DNA from: an uncultured Eubacteriales bacterium
GTDB taxonomy: Bacteria > Bacillota > Clostridia > Oscillospirales > Oscillospiraceae
DNA length: 11,581 nt
Assembly: GCA_900320765.1 (NCBI GenBank)
Contig: ONTN01000024.1
Coordinates: forward strand, 1 to 11,581
Reading direction: 5' to 3'
Made by a program: the position numbers and the translations under genes. Within the stretch, counting starts at the first letter, position 1. Every line of letters starts with the position of its first letter. Under the pieces are notes generated by a model. That model worked only from the letters and a program-made list of their open reading frames with translations, was not told the DNA's origin and made no database searches. Below, in pieces: positions 1-6,904 of the stretch.

Positions 1-1910
1 CCCCCGGCGTCTGCAACGCATTGAGAACGAGCCAGCTTTACAACACGCCGAATATGTCCCGCAGCGCCTACAGAGCCCACGTTGAGAAGGAAAAATGCGT
101 CGCCTGCGGAAAGTGCGTAGAGGTCTGCCCCGTCGGCGCGGCAAAGCTCGGACAGAAGCTCTGCACGAAACAGGGGGAGATACAGTATCCCCTCACGAAG
201 CTGCCGGATTCAACAAAATGGACTGCGGACAACTGGAACGTTAACTACCGCGAGGACGCGAAGATAAACTGCTACGACACGGGCACGGCGCCCTGCAAGA
301 CCGCCTGCCCCGCCCACCTTGCCGTTCAGGGCTACGTTAAGATGGCGGCCGAGGGCAGATACCTCGACGCCCTCAAGCTCATAAAGCAGGATAACCCCTT
401 CCCCGCAGTCTGCGGAGCGGTCTGCAACCGCCGCTGCGAGGACGCCTGCACGAGGGGCACCGTCGATCAGCCGATAGCTATCGACGAGATAAAGAAGTTC
501 ATAGCCGCCCAGGAGCTCAAGGCCGAGACGAGATACGTCCCCATCTGCGAGAAGGACGACGGCGGTATGTGGGGCCCCGACTATAAGATGGCTGTTATCG
601 GAGCCGGCCCGGCCGGTCTCTCCTGCGCCTATTATCTCAGAAAGCGCGGCTACGACGTGACCGTGTTTGAAAAGGAGAAGCGCCCCGGCGGAATGCTTAC
701 AAACGGCATACCCTCCTTCAGGCTTGAGAAGGACGTTATCGAGGCCGAGATCGACGTTCTCCGCCAGATGGGCGTTGAGATCCGCTGCGGCGTCGAGGTC
801 GGGCGCGACGTTACGATAGACTCCCTCCGCAAGGACGGCTACAAGGCCTTCTATATCGCCATCGGCCTGATGGGCGGGCGCAAAACGGGAGTTCCCGGCG
901 AGGAGGCGAAGGGCGTTGAGAGCGGCGTCGAATTCCTCTACCGCGTAAATCAGGACGACAGCCTGCGCCTTTCCGGCGACGTCGTCGTAGTCGGCGGCGG
1001 AAACGTGGCGGTCGACGTTGCGAGAAGCGCCGCGAGAGCGACCGGCGGCAAGGTCACGATGCTCTGCCTTGAGAGCGAAAAAGAGATGCCCGCGGCTCAC
1101 GACGAGGTCGAGGAGGCTAAGGAAGAGGGCATAGAGGTCAAAAACGGCTGGGGTCCCAAGGAGATACTCACCGAGGGCGGAAAAGTCACAGGCGTAGTAT
1201 TCAAGAGATGCACCCGCGTTTACGACGAAAATCACCGCTTCAGCCCGGAGTATGACGAGAACGATGCTATAACCGTAGAGTGTGAAAACGTCCTCGAGGC
1301 GATAGGCCAGTCCGCAGTTTGGGGCGGCCTCTTAGACGGGATTGAGATAAACAGAAAGCCGAACGGGGCGATAGTTTACGATCCCGTGACCTTCGAGACG
1401 AGCGTACCCGATATCTTCGTCGGCGGCGACATAGCCCACGGCGCCCGCTTCGCCATCGACGCGATAGCCGCCGGAAGAGCGGGGGCGGAGAGCATGCACA
1501 GATCCGTCCACCCCGGACAGAGCCAGAGAATAGCGAGAGACCTGCGCGAGTTTAAGGAGCTCGACAAGGACGATATCGTTATCGAATCCTTCGATAACGC
1601 CAAGCGCCAGATACCGGGCAAAAAGCCGGGCAAGGCGACAGAGACCTTCCGCGATCTCCGCCTGCCTCTCACCGAGGAGCAGGTGAAGACGGAGGCGGCC
1701 CGCTGCCTCGGCTGCGGAGCCACCGTCGTCGATATAAACCGCTGCGTCGGCTGCGGACTCTGCACCACCCGCTGCGAGTTTGACGCGATACATCTTTCCC
1801 GCGATCTGCCCGAGGCTTCTAATATGGTCCGCTGCGAGGACAAGATGGGAAAGGTCGCCGCCTACGCAATGAAGCGCGAGGCGAGGATCATTTTCGGAAA
1901 GAAGAGCTGA
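1..1910 (+). CDS. FAD-dependent NAD(P) oxidoreductase with extra [4Fe-4S] clusters, GltD-like (5' partial)
   Basis: This protein probably moves electrons between NAD(P)H, FAD and iron-sulfur clusters in the cytoplasm; its partner is unknown. The frame is open to the left edge (first full codon at 3), and no start with a ribosome-binding site is visible, so the N-terminus is missing. Counting from the TTG at 21, there is a ferredoxin motif with Cys26, 29, 32 and 36. A GltD-type N-terminal cluster domain follows (Cys84, 92, 96, 131, 135, 139, 143). Next come the FAD Rossmann motif GAGPAGL (194-200), an NAD(P)-binding GGGNVA (325-330) and a GltD-like GGD motif near residue 470. The C-terminus has Cys562/565 and a second ferredoxin motif (Cys575, 578, 581, 585). 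This order matches the glutamate synthase small subunit / NfnB superfamily, but no large GltB-like subunit is visible here, so glutamate synthase activity is not supported. hypA follows after one base and is probably co-transcribed. Family is secure; substrate is unknown. Confidence 0.9.
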   Translation, partial: PGVCNALRTSQLYNTPNMSRSAYRAHVEKEKCVACGKCVEVCPVGAAKLGQKLCTKQGEIQYPLTKLPDSTKWTADNWNVNYREDAKINCYDTGTAPCKTACPAHLAVQGYVKMAAEGRYLDALKLIKQDNPFPAVCGAVCNRRCEDACTRGTVDQPIAIDEIKKFIAAQELKAETRYVPICEKDDGGMWGPDYKMAVIGAGPAGLSCAYYLRKRGYDVTVFEKEKRPGGMLTNGIPSFRLEKDVIEAEIDVLRQMGVEIRCGVEVGRDVTIDSLRKDGYKAFYIAIGLMGGRKTGVPGEEAKGVESGVEFLYRVNQDDSLRLSGDVVVVGGGNVAVDVARSAARATGGKVTMLCLESEKEMPAAHDEVEEAKEEGIEVKNGWGPKEILTEGGKVTGVVFKRCTRVYDENHRFSPEYDENDAITVECENVLEAIGQSAVWGGLLDGIEINRKPNGAIVYDPVTFETSVPDIFVGGDIAHGARFAIDAIAAGRAGAESMHRSVHPGQSQRIARDLREFKELDKDDIVIESFDNAKRQIPGKKPGKATETFRDLRLPLTEEQVKTEAARCLGCGATVVDINRCVGCGLCTTRCEFDAIHLSRDLPEASNMVRCEDKMGKVAAYAMKREARIIFGKKS

Positions 1911-1911
1911 T

Positions 1912-2307
1912 ATGCACGAAATGGGCATAGTCCTCCACCTCGCCGAAACGTTAAACGAAACGGCTGAGGAGCAGAGACTTTCAAAAATCGGCTCCGTGAC
2001 CCTGCAGGTCGGCGAGGTGAGCGGGATAATGACGGATTACTTCGTCGACTGCTGGAACTATTTTAAGGGTCGCCACCACGTCCTCGCCGAGAGCGAGCTG
2101 AAGCTTGAGACGATACCCGCCGTCACCTACTGCGACGGCTGCGGCAAGACCTACGAGACCGTTAAATACGGGCGCGAGTGCCCCTACTGCCACTCCGGCG
2201 AGACCTGGCTCTTGACGGGCAATGAGTGCGTCATAAAGGAGATCGAGGCCGAAAGCGCGGACGGCGAAGAGGGCGAATCGAGCTTTGAAGCGGGCGATCT
2301 GAAATAG
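1912..2307 (+). CDS. hypA: HypA-family nickel metallochaperone
   Basis: HypA proteins bind nickel and hand it to [NiFe]-hydrogenase (or urease) maturation, usually together with the GTPase HypB. The 131-residue product starts MHE, and His2 with the N-terminal amine is the family's nickel site, which fixes the start at this ATG. The structural zinc site is intact as two CxxC pairs (Cys74/77 and Cys90/93). The C-terminal tail of about 18 residues is rich in Glu, Asp and Ser and is longer than in the usual HypA of about 115 residues. The gene begins one base after the oxidoreductase stop codon, with only a modest purine-rich ribosome-binding site (AAGAG), so translational coupling is likely. No hypB, hypC-F or hydrogenase subunit is present in the window. 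The pairing with a flavoprotein may mean a role beyond hydrogenase, or that the other genes lie elsewhere. Confidence 0.88.
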   Translation: MHEMGIVLHLAETLNETAEEQRLSKIGSVTLQVGEVSGIMTDYFVDCWNYFKGRHHVLAESELKLETIPAVTYCDGCGKTYETVKYGRECPYCHSGETWLLTGNECVIKEIEAESADGEEGESSFEAGDLK

Positions 2308-2311
2308 AAAA

Positions 2312-2338
2312 CCGCCTCCCGATCATTTCGGGAGGCGG
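2312..2338. terminator. Rho-independent terminator, probably bidirectional
   Basis: A perfect 10-bp GC-rich stem (CCGCCTCCCG paired with CGGGAGGCGG) encloses a 7-base loop. On the plus strand it is followed by ATATTTTAATAA. On the minus strand it is followed by TTTTCTATTTC. It lies five bases after the hypA stop and six bases beyond the stop of the convergent membrane protein gene, so it can end both transcription units. Confidence 0.88.
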
Positions 2339-2343
2339 ATATT

Positions 2344-3165
2344 TTAATAATCATTTGCGTCTTCTTCGCCTTCAACGTATTCGTCGTCCTCCGGCTCGAA
2401 GCCGTAGCCCTTGGGGAGGGTGCAGCGGCTGTATAGCTCGTTATCAGGCACCGGCGGGGCTACGTAGGGCGAGTTGAAGGGTGACTCCGGGGCTTTTTTG
2501 CTCGCGCGGCACTTTGCCGAGAGCACGATAACGGCTATTGAAAGGACGAGGGCGAGCGGGGGATAGAGGGTGAGCGAGACTAAGCCGTCTGATAAATAAC
2601 TATGCGCCGCCCCTATGGGAACGATATCGTTCGAGGAATTTACCATCTCTGCTATCAGAACGAAGACAACGATGAGCAGGGTTATCAGAATCGAGTTTAT
2701 GACCGCGGGGGCGACGCCGCCCTTCCCTCGCGCGGCGCGGTAGGCGTTCAGAAGACCGAGAACGACGATGAGTATGATGACGGCGGCGAATACGGCCGTA
2801 ATTGCGGTTATGCCGAGAATAGCGTTCTGCGCCTCCTCGGGCCCGAGATACTCGCCGACCTCCTTTATCGCGGCCTTCGTACTTATAAGTATGGAAAGCG
2901 CCTCGATAGGCGAGAGCTTGCCGTCTCGAAAGGAATTTACGCTTTTTATAAGCTTATTCTGCGTATCCGAGCTTACGTCGTAGTCTTCCAGCTCGTCCTC
3001 AAGACTGTCCGTTACATAGTCAAAGTTATCGCGAAACTCGGCCCAATAGAGCTTGCCCCTTTCGGAAACTCCGACCCAGCCGAAGAACAGGGTCAGGAGC
3101 ATAAGAGCGATAAGAGCGCAGCATACGATATTGACGGTGACGCTTTTTCCTGGTTCGTACTCCAT
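2344..3165 (-). CDS. Hypothetical membrane protein, four predicted helices
   Basis: I do not recognise this 273-residue protein. Numbering from the ATG at 3165, it has a hydrophobic helix near residues 12-34, then a charged soluble stretch rich in Asp and Glu (about 38-110). Three further helices follow near 114-140, 152-175 and 197-216. The cytoplasm-like C-terminal tail (about 57 residues) is rich in Pro, Glu and Asp and ends with an acidic patch. The start is placed at 3165 because GGAGG at 3175-3171 sits five bases before it. An in-frame ATG at 3183-3181 would add six residues (279 aa) and overlap the mtnA stop as ATGA, but it has no visible Shine-Dalgarno site. It is the last gene of the minus-strand operon after the antiporter and mtnA. 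With several helices and a charged loop it could be a small transporter accessory or envelope protein; no function can be assigned. Confidence 0.75.
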   Translation of the reverse strand: MEYEPGKSVTVNIVCCALIALMLLTLFFGWVGVSERGKLYWAEFRDNFDYVTDSLEDELEDYDVSSDTQNKLIKSVNSFRDGKLSPIEALSILISTKAAIKEVGEYLGPEEAQNAILGITAITAVFAAVIILIVVLGLLNAYRAARGKGGVAPAVINSILITLLIVVFVLIAEMVNSSNDIVPIGAAHSYLSDGLVSLTLYPPLALVLSIAVIVLSAKCRASKKAPESPFNSPYVAPPVPDNELYSRCTLPKGYGFEPEDDEYVEGEEDANDY

Positions 3166-3170
3166 AAATT

Positions 3171-3175
3171 CCTCC
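3171..3175 (-). promoter_or_regulatory. Ribosome-binding site that decides the membrane protein start
   Basis: GGAGG on the minus strand lies five bases before the ATG at 3165. It sits inside the six codons that would be added by the upstream ATG at 3183, and therefore argues for the shorter product. Confidence 0.65.
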
Positions 3176-3179
3176 AATT

Positions 3180-4229
3180 TCATGCAAACAAGCTTGCGAG
3201 GTTTTCTGTGTACGGCGGCTTTATTATGCCCTTTTCGGTGATTATTCCGCTTATCAGCGAGTGGTCGGTAACGTCGAAGGCGGGGTTATAGCACTTCACG
3301 CCCTCGGGTGCCATCGGCTCGGCGTACCAGAGTGAGCGTATCTCGTCCGGGTCTCGCAGCTCGATTTTTATATCCTCGCCGGTTTTCGCGGAGAGGTCTA
3401 TCGTGGAGCTAGGACCGAGAACGTAGAAGGGGATCCCGTAGTGCTTCGCAAGTATTGCGACGCCGGAGGTACCGATTTTGTTCGCCGTGTCGCCGTTTGC
3501 GGCGACCCTGTCGCAGCCTACGAAGCAGAACTGAACGAGGCCATCTTTCATAACCGCGGAGGCCATATTGTCGCAGATAAGGGTGACGTCCACTCCCGCG
3601 CGCATAAGCTCCCAGCTCGTGAGCCTCGCGCCCTGCAATAGCGGCCTCGTCTCATCGGAATAGGCGCGAAGGTACATACCGCGCTCGGCGCCGAGAATGA
3701 GGGGGCCAAGGCCGGTGCCGTATCTGCTCGTCGCTATCGGGCCTGCGTTGCAGTGGGTCAGCACCCCGTCGCCATCCTTGAGTAGGCTGAGGCCGTGCCC
3801 GCTTATTGCTCGGCACATAGCGATATCCTCCTCCAAAATCGCCTGCGCTTCGTTTTTTAAAAGCGGGAGGATACCGGCGGGGGAGAGGGCGGAAGAATCG
3901 TCCACGACCCGCTTTACGCGGCGGAGAGCCCAGCTAAGATTGACCGCCGTCGGCCGGGAGGAGTTGAGATAATCCGCTGCTTCAATGAATTTCGCCCGGA
4001 ATTCGGGGTAGGGAAGCCCGGAAAAGCCCCGGGCGAGAACGTACATAGAAAAGCCCGCGAAAATGCCGATGGCGGGCGCGCCGCGCACCTCGAGGCGCTT
4101 TATCGCGCGGTACATCTCCTCGGGAGTTCTCAGCTCAAGATATTCTTCGCAGTTCGGGAGCTGAGTCTGGTCGAGGATGATAAGGGAGTTATCGTCTTCT
4201 GAAAGACGGATGTGATCTATCTTCTCCAT
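3180..4229 (-). CDS. mtnA: S-methyl-5-thioribose-1-phosphate isomerase
   Basis: MtnA converts 5-methylthioribose-1-phosphate to 5-methylthioribulose-1-phosphate in the methionine salvage pathway, in the cytoplasm. The 349-residue length is normal for the family. Conserved motifs of the eIF2B-alpha/MtnA fold are present: RGAPAIG (49-55), the catalytic Cys160 in LTHCNAG, DETRP near 182-186, the catalytic Asp240 in GCDRVAANGD, and NKIGT. Cys160 and Asp240 fall at the same residue numbers as in the Bacillus subtilis enzyme. The residue before Asp240 is Cys where Ala is common. The ATG is preceded by AGGTGAGG. The gene starts nine bases after the antiporter stop and overlaps or nearly abuts the membrane protein gene, so all three are probably one operon. 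No mtnK, mtnP or mtnB-D partner is visible here. Related ribose-1,5-bisphosphate isomerases share the fold, but the motif set favours MtnA. Confidence 0.93.
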   Translation of the reverse strand: MEKIDHIRLSEDDNSLIILDQTQLPNCEEYLELRTPEEMYRAIKRLEVRGAPAIGIFAGFSMYVLARGFSGLPYPEFRAKFIEAADYLNSSRPTAVNLSWALRRVKRVVDDSSALSPAGILPLLKNEAQAILEEDIAMCRAISGHGLSLLKDGDGVLTHCNAGPIATSRYGTGLGPLILGAERGMYLRAYSDETRPLLQGARLTSWELMRAGVDVTLICDNMASAVMKDGLVQFCFVGCDRVAANGDTANKIGTSGVAILAKHYGIPFYVLGPSSTIDLSAKTGEDIKIELRDPDEIRSLWYAEPMAPEGVKCYNPAFDVTDHSLISGIITEKGIIKPPYTENLASLFA

Positions 4230-4238
4230 ATCCTCACC

Positions 4239-5270
4239 TTATGAGAAGAACTGATAGGCGGTGAAGGCGACGTAGATGAGGAGCAGAGTAACGCCCTGCC
4301 AGCGGGAGAGCTTTCCCTTTTTAAGGGCGGGGAGGCACATTATCGCCATCACCGCCAGCATAACGGGAATATCCACGATAAGGGAGGAGTTTACGCCGAA
4401 AAGCGTCCTCTCAGCCGGGATATTGAAGGGCGATATCGTTATCGCCGCGCCGGAAACGAGGACTATGTTAAAGAGGTTCGCGCCGATGATGTTGCCGAGA
4501 GAGAGGCTCGAGTGACCCTTTATGAGCGAGGTCACAGCCGTGATAAGCTCGGGCAGGCTCGTGCCGAGGGCGACCATCGTGAGCCCGACGACGCTCTCTG
4601 GAACGCCGAGGGAGGTGGCGATAACGGTGCCGTGGTCAACGAGGAAGTTCGCGCCGATAGCTATGGCGACGGCGCCGACAACGAGGAGCAGAAGGTCCTT
4701 CCATAAAGGGGAGGGCTTTTTTTCTTCCGCCTCGGGCTCGGTCTCGACCGCCTCGGGGTTTTTCTTCATTTGAATGACGGTTATCACCATATACGCGACG
4801 AACATAAGAAGGAAGAAGACGCCGTTCCAGCGGGAGAAGCGCCCGGTGGTAATCGCGAAGCCGGAATAGAGGATAGCGGCGGTGAAAAAGGCGGCAACAG
4901 GGAAGACAAGGGACTTTTTATTGACCGCCGAGGGCCTGATCGCTATCGTGAGGGCGGCGATAAGGCTCGTGTTGCATATTATCGAGCCGATCGCGTTGCC
5001 GTATGAAATGCCGGCGTTTCCTGAGGCGGCGGCCTGACTTGAGACCATAACCTCGGGCAGGGTCGTGCCGATGGACACTATCGTCGCGCCGATCAGAAGC
5101 TCAGGGAGATGAAAGCGGTGGGCGAGTCCGACCGACCCGTCGACGAACCAGTCTCCGCCCTTTATCAATAGGACGAAGCCGATAAGGAAGAAAATGACCG
5201 AAACGGCGATCTCTGAGAGCCCGAGCCCGTAAAGCGCCTCGTAAACTCCGGTGAAAAGTGCTGATATCAT
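4239..5270 (-). CDS. Calcium/sodium antiporter, CaCA family (YrbG-like)
   Basis: This is a cation/cation exchanger of the inner membrane, probably exchanging Ca2+ for Na+ or H+. The 343-residue protein shows the two inverted alpha repeats that define the family. The first has GATIVSIGTTLPE (ion-binding Glu73) followed by GNAIGS (Asn92). The second has GLTMVALGTSLPE (Glu241) followed by GNIIGAN (Asn260). About ten hydrophobic helices are visible, five on each side of a charged Glu/Lys loop at about 168-188, as expected for the YrbG/NCX_Mj architecture. The ATG at 5270 is preceded by GCGAGG eight bases upstream, and a promoter lies 33 bases before it. It is the first gene of the minus-strand operon with mtnA and the unknown membrane protein. 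The ion specificity cannot be read from the sequence with certainty. Confidence 0.92.
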   Translation of the reverse strand: MISALFTGVYEALYGLGLSEIAVSVIFFLIGFVLLIKGGDWFVDGSVGLAHRFHLPELLIGATIVSIGTTLPEVMVSSQAAASGNAGISYGNAIGSIICNTSLIAALTIAIRPSAVNKKSLVFPVAAFFTAAILYSGFAITTGRFSRWNGVFFLLMFVAYMVITVIQMKKNPEAVETEPEAEEKKPSPLWKDLLLLVVGAVAIAIGANFLVDHGTVIATSLGVPESVVGLTMVALGTSLPELITAVTSLIKGHSSLSLGNIIGANLFNIVLVSGAAITISPFNIPAERTLFGVNSSLIVDIPVMLAVMAIMCLPALKKGKLSRWQGVTLLLIYVAFTAYQFFS

Positions 5271-5302
5271 GGGCGTAACCTCGCTTCATTTGATTATCAA
5301 AT

Positions 5303-5331
5303 ACTATATCATTAAAAAAATATTCCAGCAA
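5303..5331 (-). promoter_or_regulatory. Sigma-A-type promoter for the antiporter operon
   Basis: On the minus strand, TTGCTG (5331-5326) and TATAGT (5308-5303) are separated by 17 bases. The -10 matches the consensus at five of six positions and the -35 at three of six. The spacer contains a T7 run. The predicted transcript would begin about 25 bases before the antiporter ATG. Confidence 0.55.
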
Positions 5332-5438
5332 GTGGCCATAAAAACTTATAAATAGTTTTTGAATTTGAAAAATCAGCCGACAATGTTAAAGTATCCCGGC
5401 AGATTAATACCTAAAAACTCTAAAAAACGAAAAAAACC

Positions 5439-5463
5439 AAAATGCGCCTCCGGCGGATTTTTT
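5439..5463. terminator. Terminator-like hairpin between divergent promoters
   Basis: CGCC-TCC-GGCG forms a 4-bp GC stem with a 3-base loop. It extends, past one G-G mismatch, through five A-T pairs (AAAAT with ATTTT). T runs follow on the plus strand (six Ts reaching 5463, six more at 5470-5475). On the minus strand, seven Ts follow shortly after. It ends no known gene. It could insulate the two divergent units or end a short transcript. The GC stem is short, so its activity is uncertain. Confidence 0.35.
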
Positions 5464-5500
5464 GCCGTCTTTTTTGCGATAAAATTTTACAAATTACAGC

Positions 5501-5546
5501 TACACAAAGCCTTCGCTTTATGGTAGAATATATCCTGTATTATAAT
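5501..5546 (+). promoter_or_regulatory. Promoter region for the lipoprotein/two-component operon
   Basis: Two overlapping sigma-A-type candidates are visible. One has a perfect -10 TATAAT (5541-5546) with a weak -35 TTTATG (5517-5522, spacing 18). The other is an extended -10, TGG-TAGAAT (5521-5529), with -35 TACACA (5501-5506, spacing 17). The first would give a very short leader of about 25 bases to the GTG start. I cannot tell which is used. Confidence 0.5.
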
Positions 5547-5563
5547 GCGGATTATGCGCCGGG

Positions 5564-5569
5564 AAGGAG
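5564..5569 (+). promoter_or_regulatory. Ribosome-binding site that decides the lipoprotein start
   Basis: AAGGAG directly abuts the ATG at 5570, with no spacer, but lies nine bases before the in-frame GTG at 5579. Normal spacing therefore favours the GTG. Confidence 0.65.
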
Positions 5570-5578
5570 ATGGGCGAA

Positions 5579-6901
5579 GTGAATAAAAGATGGATCTGCG
5601 CCCTCCTGGCGGCTCTCACCCTCTTCCTTTCGGGCTGCGGGGGGAGCACGGCGGACGAGCTTTACGCCCTTCCCCGCCTTTCGGACGCGTATCTACAGCT
5701 TCAGAACGAGATAAACGAGCTTTTGGACGGCGGCGCGGAATACTCGGCGCCCTCCTCGGGCTCGAACAGGCAGGCCGTGCAGCTCGAGGATATCGACGGA
5801 GACGGGGTGAAGGAGGCGTTAGCCTTTCTCTCCCAGCCGGGAGCCTCGAAGCCGCAGAAGATAGTCATATTCCAGTCAGTCGGCGGGAAGTACACCGAGG
5901 TCGCGAGGATAGAGGGCGAGGGCAGCGGCATCGACAGCATAAGCTACCTCAATATGGACGGATCGTCCGCAAGGGAGATCGCCGTCGGCTGGAGGATAGC
6001 CTCGGGTATGAATATCCTATCCGTCTACTCGATGCGCGGCTTTCAGCCCGCCCAGATACTGAACACGGACTACACGAGATTTTCCGCCGTCGATATCGAC
6101 GATAACGGGACGACGGACATCGTCGCGCTGAGGCTCAGCTCTTCGGAGGAGAACGGGGAGGCGGCTATGTACACCCTGCAGGAGGACGGCGAGATGGCCT
6201 CGAGCACGGTGCTCCTCTCTCAGGGTATCAGGAGCCTTGCCCGCGTGCGATCGGGCAGGCTGATGGACGGGCGCTCCTCTCTCATAGTTGAGAGCACGAT
6301 AGGCGTTTCCGGACTTATCACCGACGTGCTGGCCTGCAGGAACGGGGCCTTTCAGAATATAACGCTCGACGCGGCGACGGGAGCGAGCGACACGGCGAGG
6401 TCCTCTCAGGTCTGGTGCCGCGATATAAACGGGGACGACGTCCTCGATATCCCGAAGCTCGAGCCGATGCCCGCCCTGCCGGAGGCGGGAGCCTATTACC
6501 TCACGATCTGGTCGAACTACACTGTGTACGGCAGAAGCGCGAGGGTCGCGACCACGTTTACGAACAACACGGACTCGTGGTATCTGATAATCCCCGAGCT
6601 TTGGGCCGGAAAAATATCAGTCCGCCGCCGCGACGAGGTGAACGGGGAGCGAGGCGTCATCTTCTCATACATAGGCGACGGGGTTGAGAACGCGGAGGAT
6701 TTCCTCACCGTTTACACCCTCTCGGGCGACAACAAGGAGGAGAGAGCGGCGGCCGGCGGGCGCTTCGCCCTCAATCAGGACGAGGACAAGCTTTACGCCG
6801 CCGAGATAACCGAGGCGCCGGACGCGGGCTTTACCGTGACGGAGGAGCTTATAAAGCAGAATTTCAGAGTGCTCTACTCTGAGTGGATAACGGGTGATTA
6901 A
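5579..6901 (+). CDS. Lipoprotein with FG-GAP/VCBS-like calcium-loop repeats
   Basis: This is a predicted membrane-anchored extracytoplasmic protein of 440 residues; I do not recognise a specific family. The N-terminus is a lipoprotein signal: basic NKR, a hydrophobic core (residues 5-17) and lipobox LSGC with the lipidated Cys20. Asp-rich loops of the type seen in FG-GAP/VCBS beta-propellers occur at 71-79 (DIDGDGVKE), about 125-134 (NMDGSSAREI), 172-180 (DIDDNGTTD) and 282-290 (DINGDDVLD). Each is followed by short hydrophobic strands, suggesting a beta-propeller with Ca2+-binding loops. The C-terminal third lacks these loops. The GTG start is preferred over ATG 5570 because of AAGGAG spacing and a cleaner signal peptide. 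The stop lies three bases before the response regulator, so it is co-transcribed with a two-component system. It may act as an accessory sensor or be a regulated envelope protein; that role is inferred from position only. Confidence 0.82.
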   Translation: MNKRWICALLAALTLFLSGCGGSTADELYALPRLSDAYLQLQNEINELLDGGAEYSAPSSGSNRQAVQLEDIDGDGVKEALAFLSQPGASKPQKIVIFQSVGGKYTEVARIEGEGSGIDSISYLNMDGSSAREIAVGWRIASGMNILSVYSMRGFQPAQILNTDYTRFSAVDIDDNGTTDIVALRLSSSEENGEAAMYTLQEDGEMASSTVLLSQGIRSLARVRSGRLMDGRSSLIVESTIGVSGLITDVLACRNGAFQNITLDAATGASDTARSSQVWCRDINGDDVLDIPKLEPMPALPEAGAYYLTIWSNYTVYGRSARVATTFTNNTDSWYLIIPELWAGKISVRRRDEVNGERGVIFSYIGDGVENAEDFLTVYTLSGDNKEERAAAGGRFALNQDEDKLYAAEITEAPDAGFTVTEELIKQNFRVLYSEWITGD

Positions 6902-6904
6902 GAA

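Larger units (their letters stand above)
5271..5578. other. AT-rich divergent intergenic region
   Basis: This region of about 308 bases separates the antiporter operon (minus) from the lipoprotein/two-component operon (plus) and is much more AT-rich than the flanking genes. It holds a minus-strand promoter near 5303-5331, a plus-strand promoter region near 5501-5546, and a terminator-like hairpin at 5439-5463 between them. I see no convincing small ORF with a ribosome-binding site and no recognisable riboswitch. Confidence 0.7.

Noticed and set aside
21..23. TTG as the start of the oxidoreductase
   Set aside because: There is no Shine-Dalgarno site, the frame stays open to the left edge, and homologues that I recall carry a further N-terminal region, so the gene is treated as truncated by the window.
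210..1235. Open frame of 341 codons on the minus strand
   Set aside because: It lies wholly antisense to the oxidoreductase, has no family motif or ribosome-binding site, and is Ala/Leu/Val/Asp-rich as expected of an antisense shadow in GC-rich coding sequence.
2619..2632. Perfect palindrome GAACGATATCGTTC, resembling a LexA box
   Set aside because: The half-sites are separated by six bases rather than the four of the Gram-positive SOS box. It lies inside a coding region, and similar CGATATCG strings recur here from Asp-Ile codons.
2602..3291. Open frame of 229 codons on the plus strand
   Set aside because: It is antisense to the membrane protein and the mtnA 3' end, with no Shine-Dalgarno site and no membrane or domain pattern of its own.
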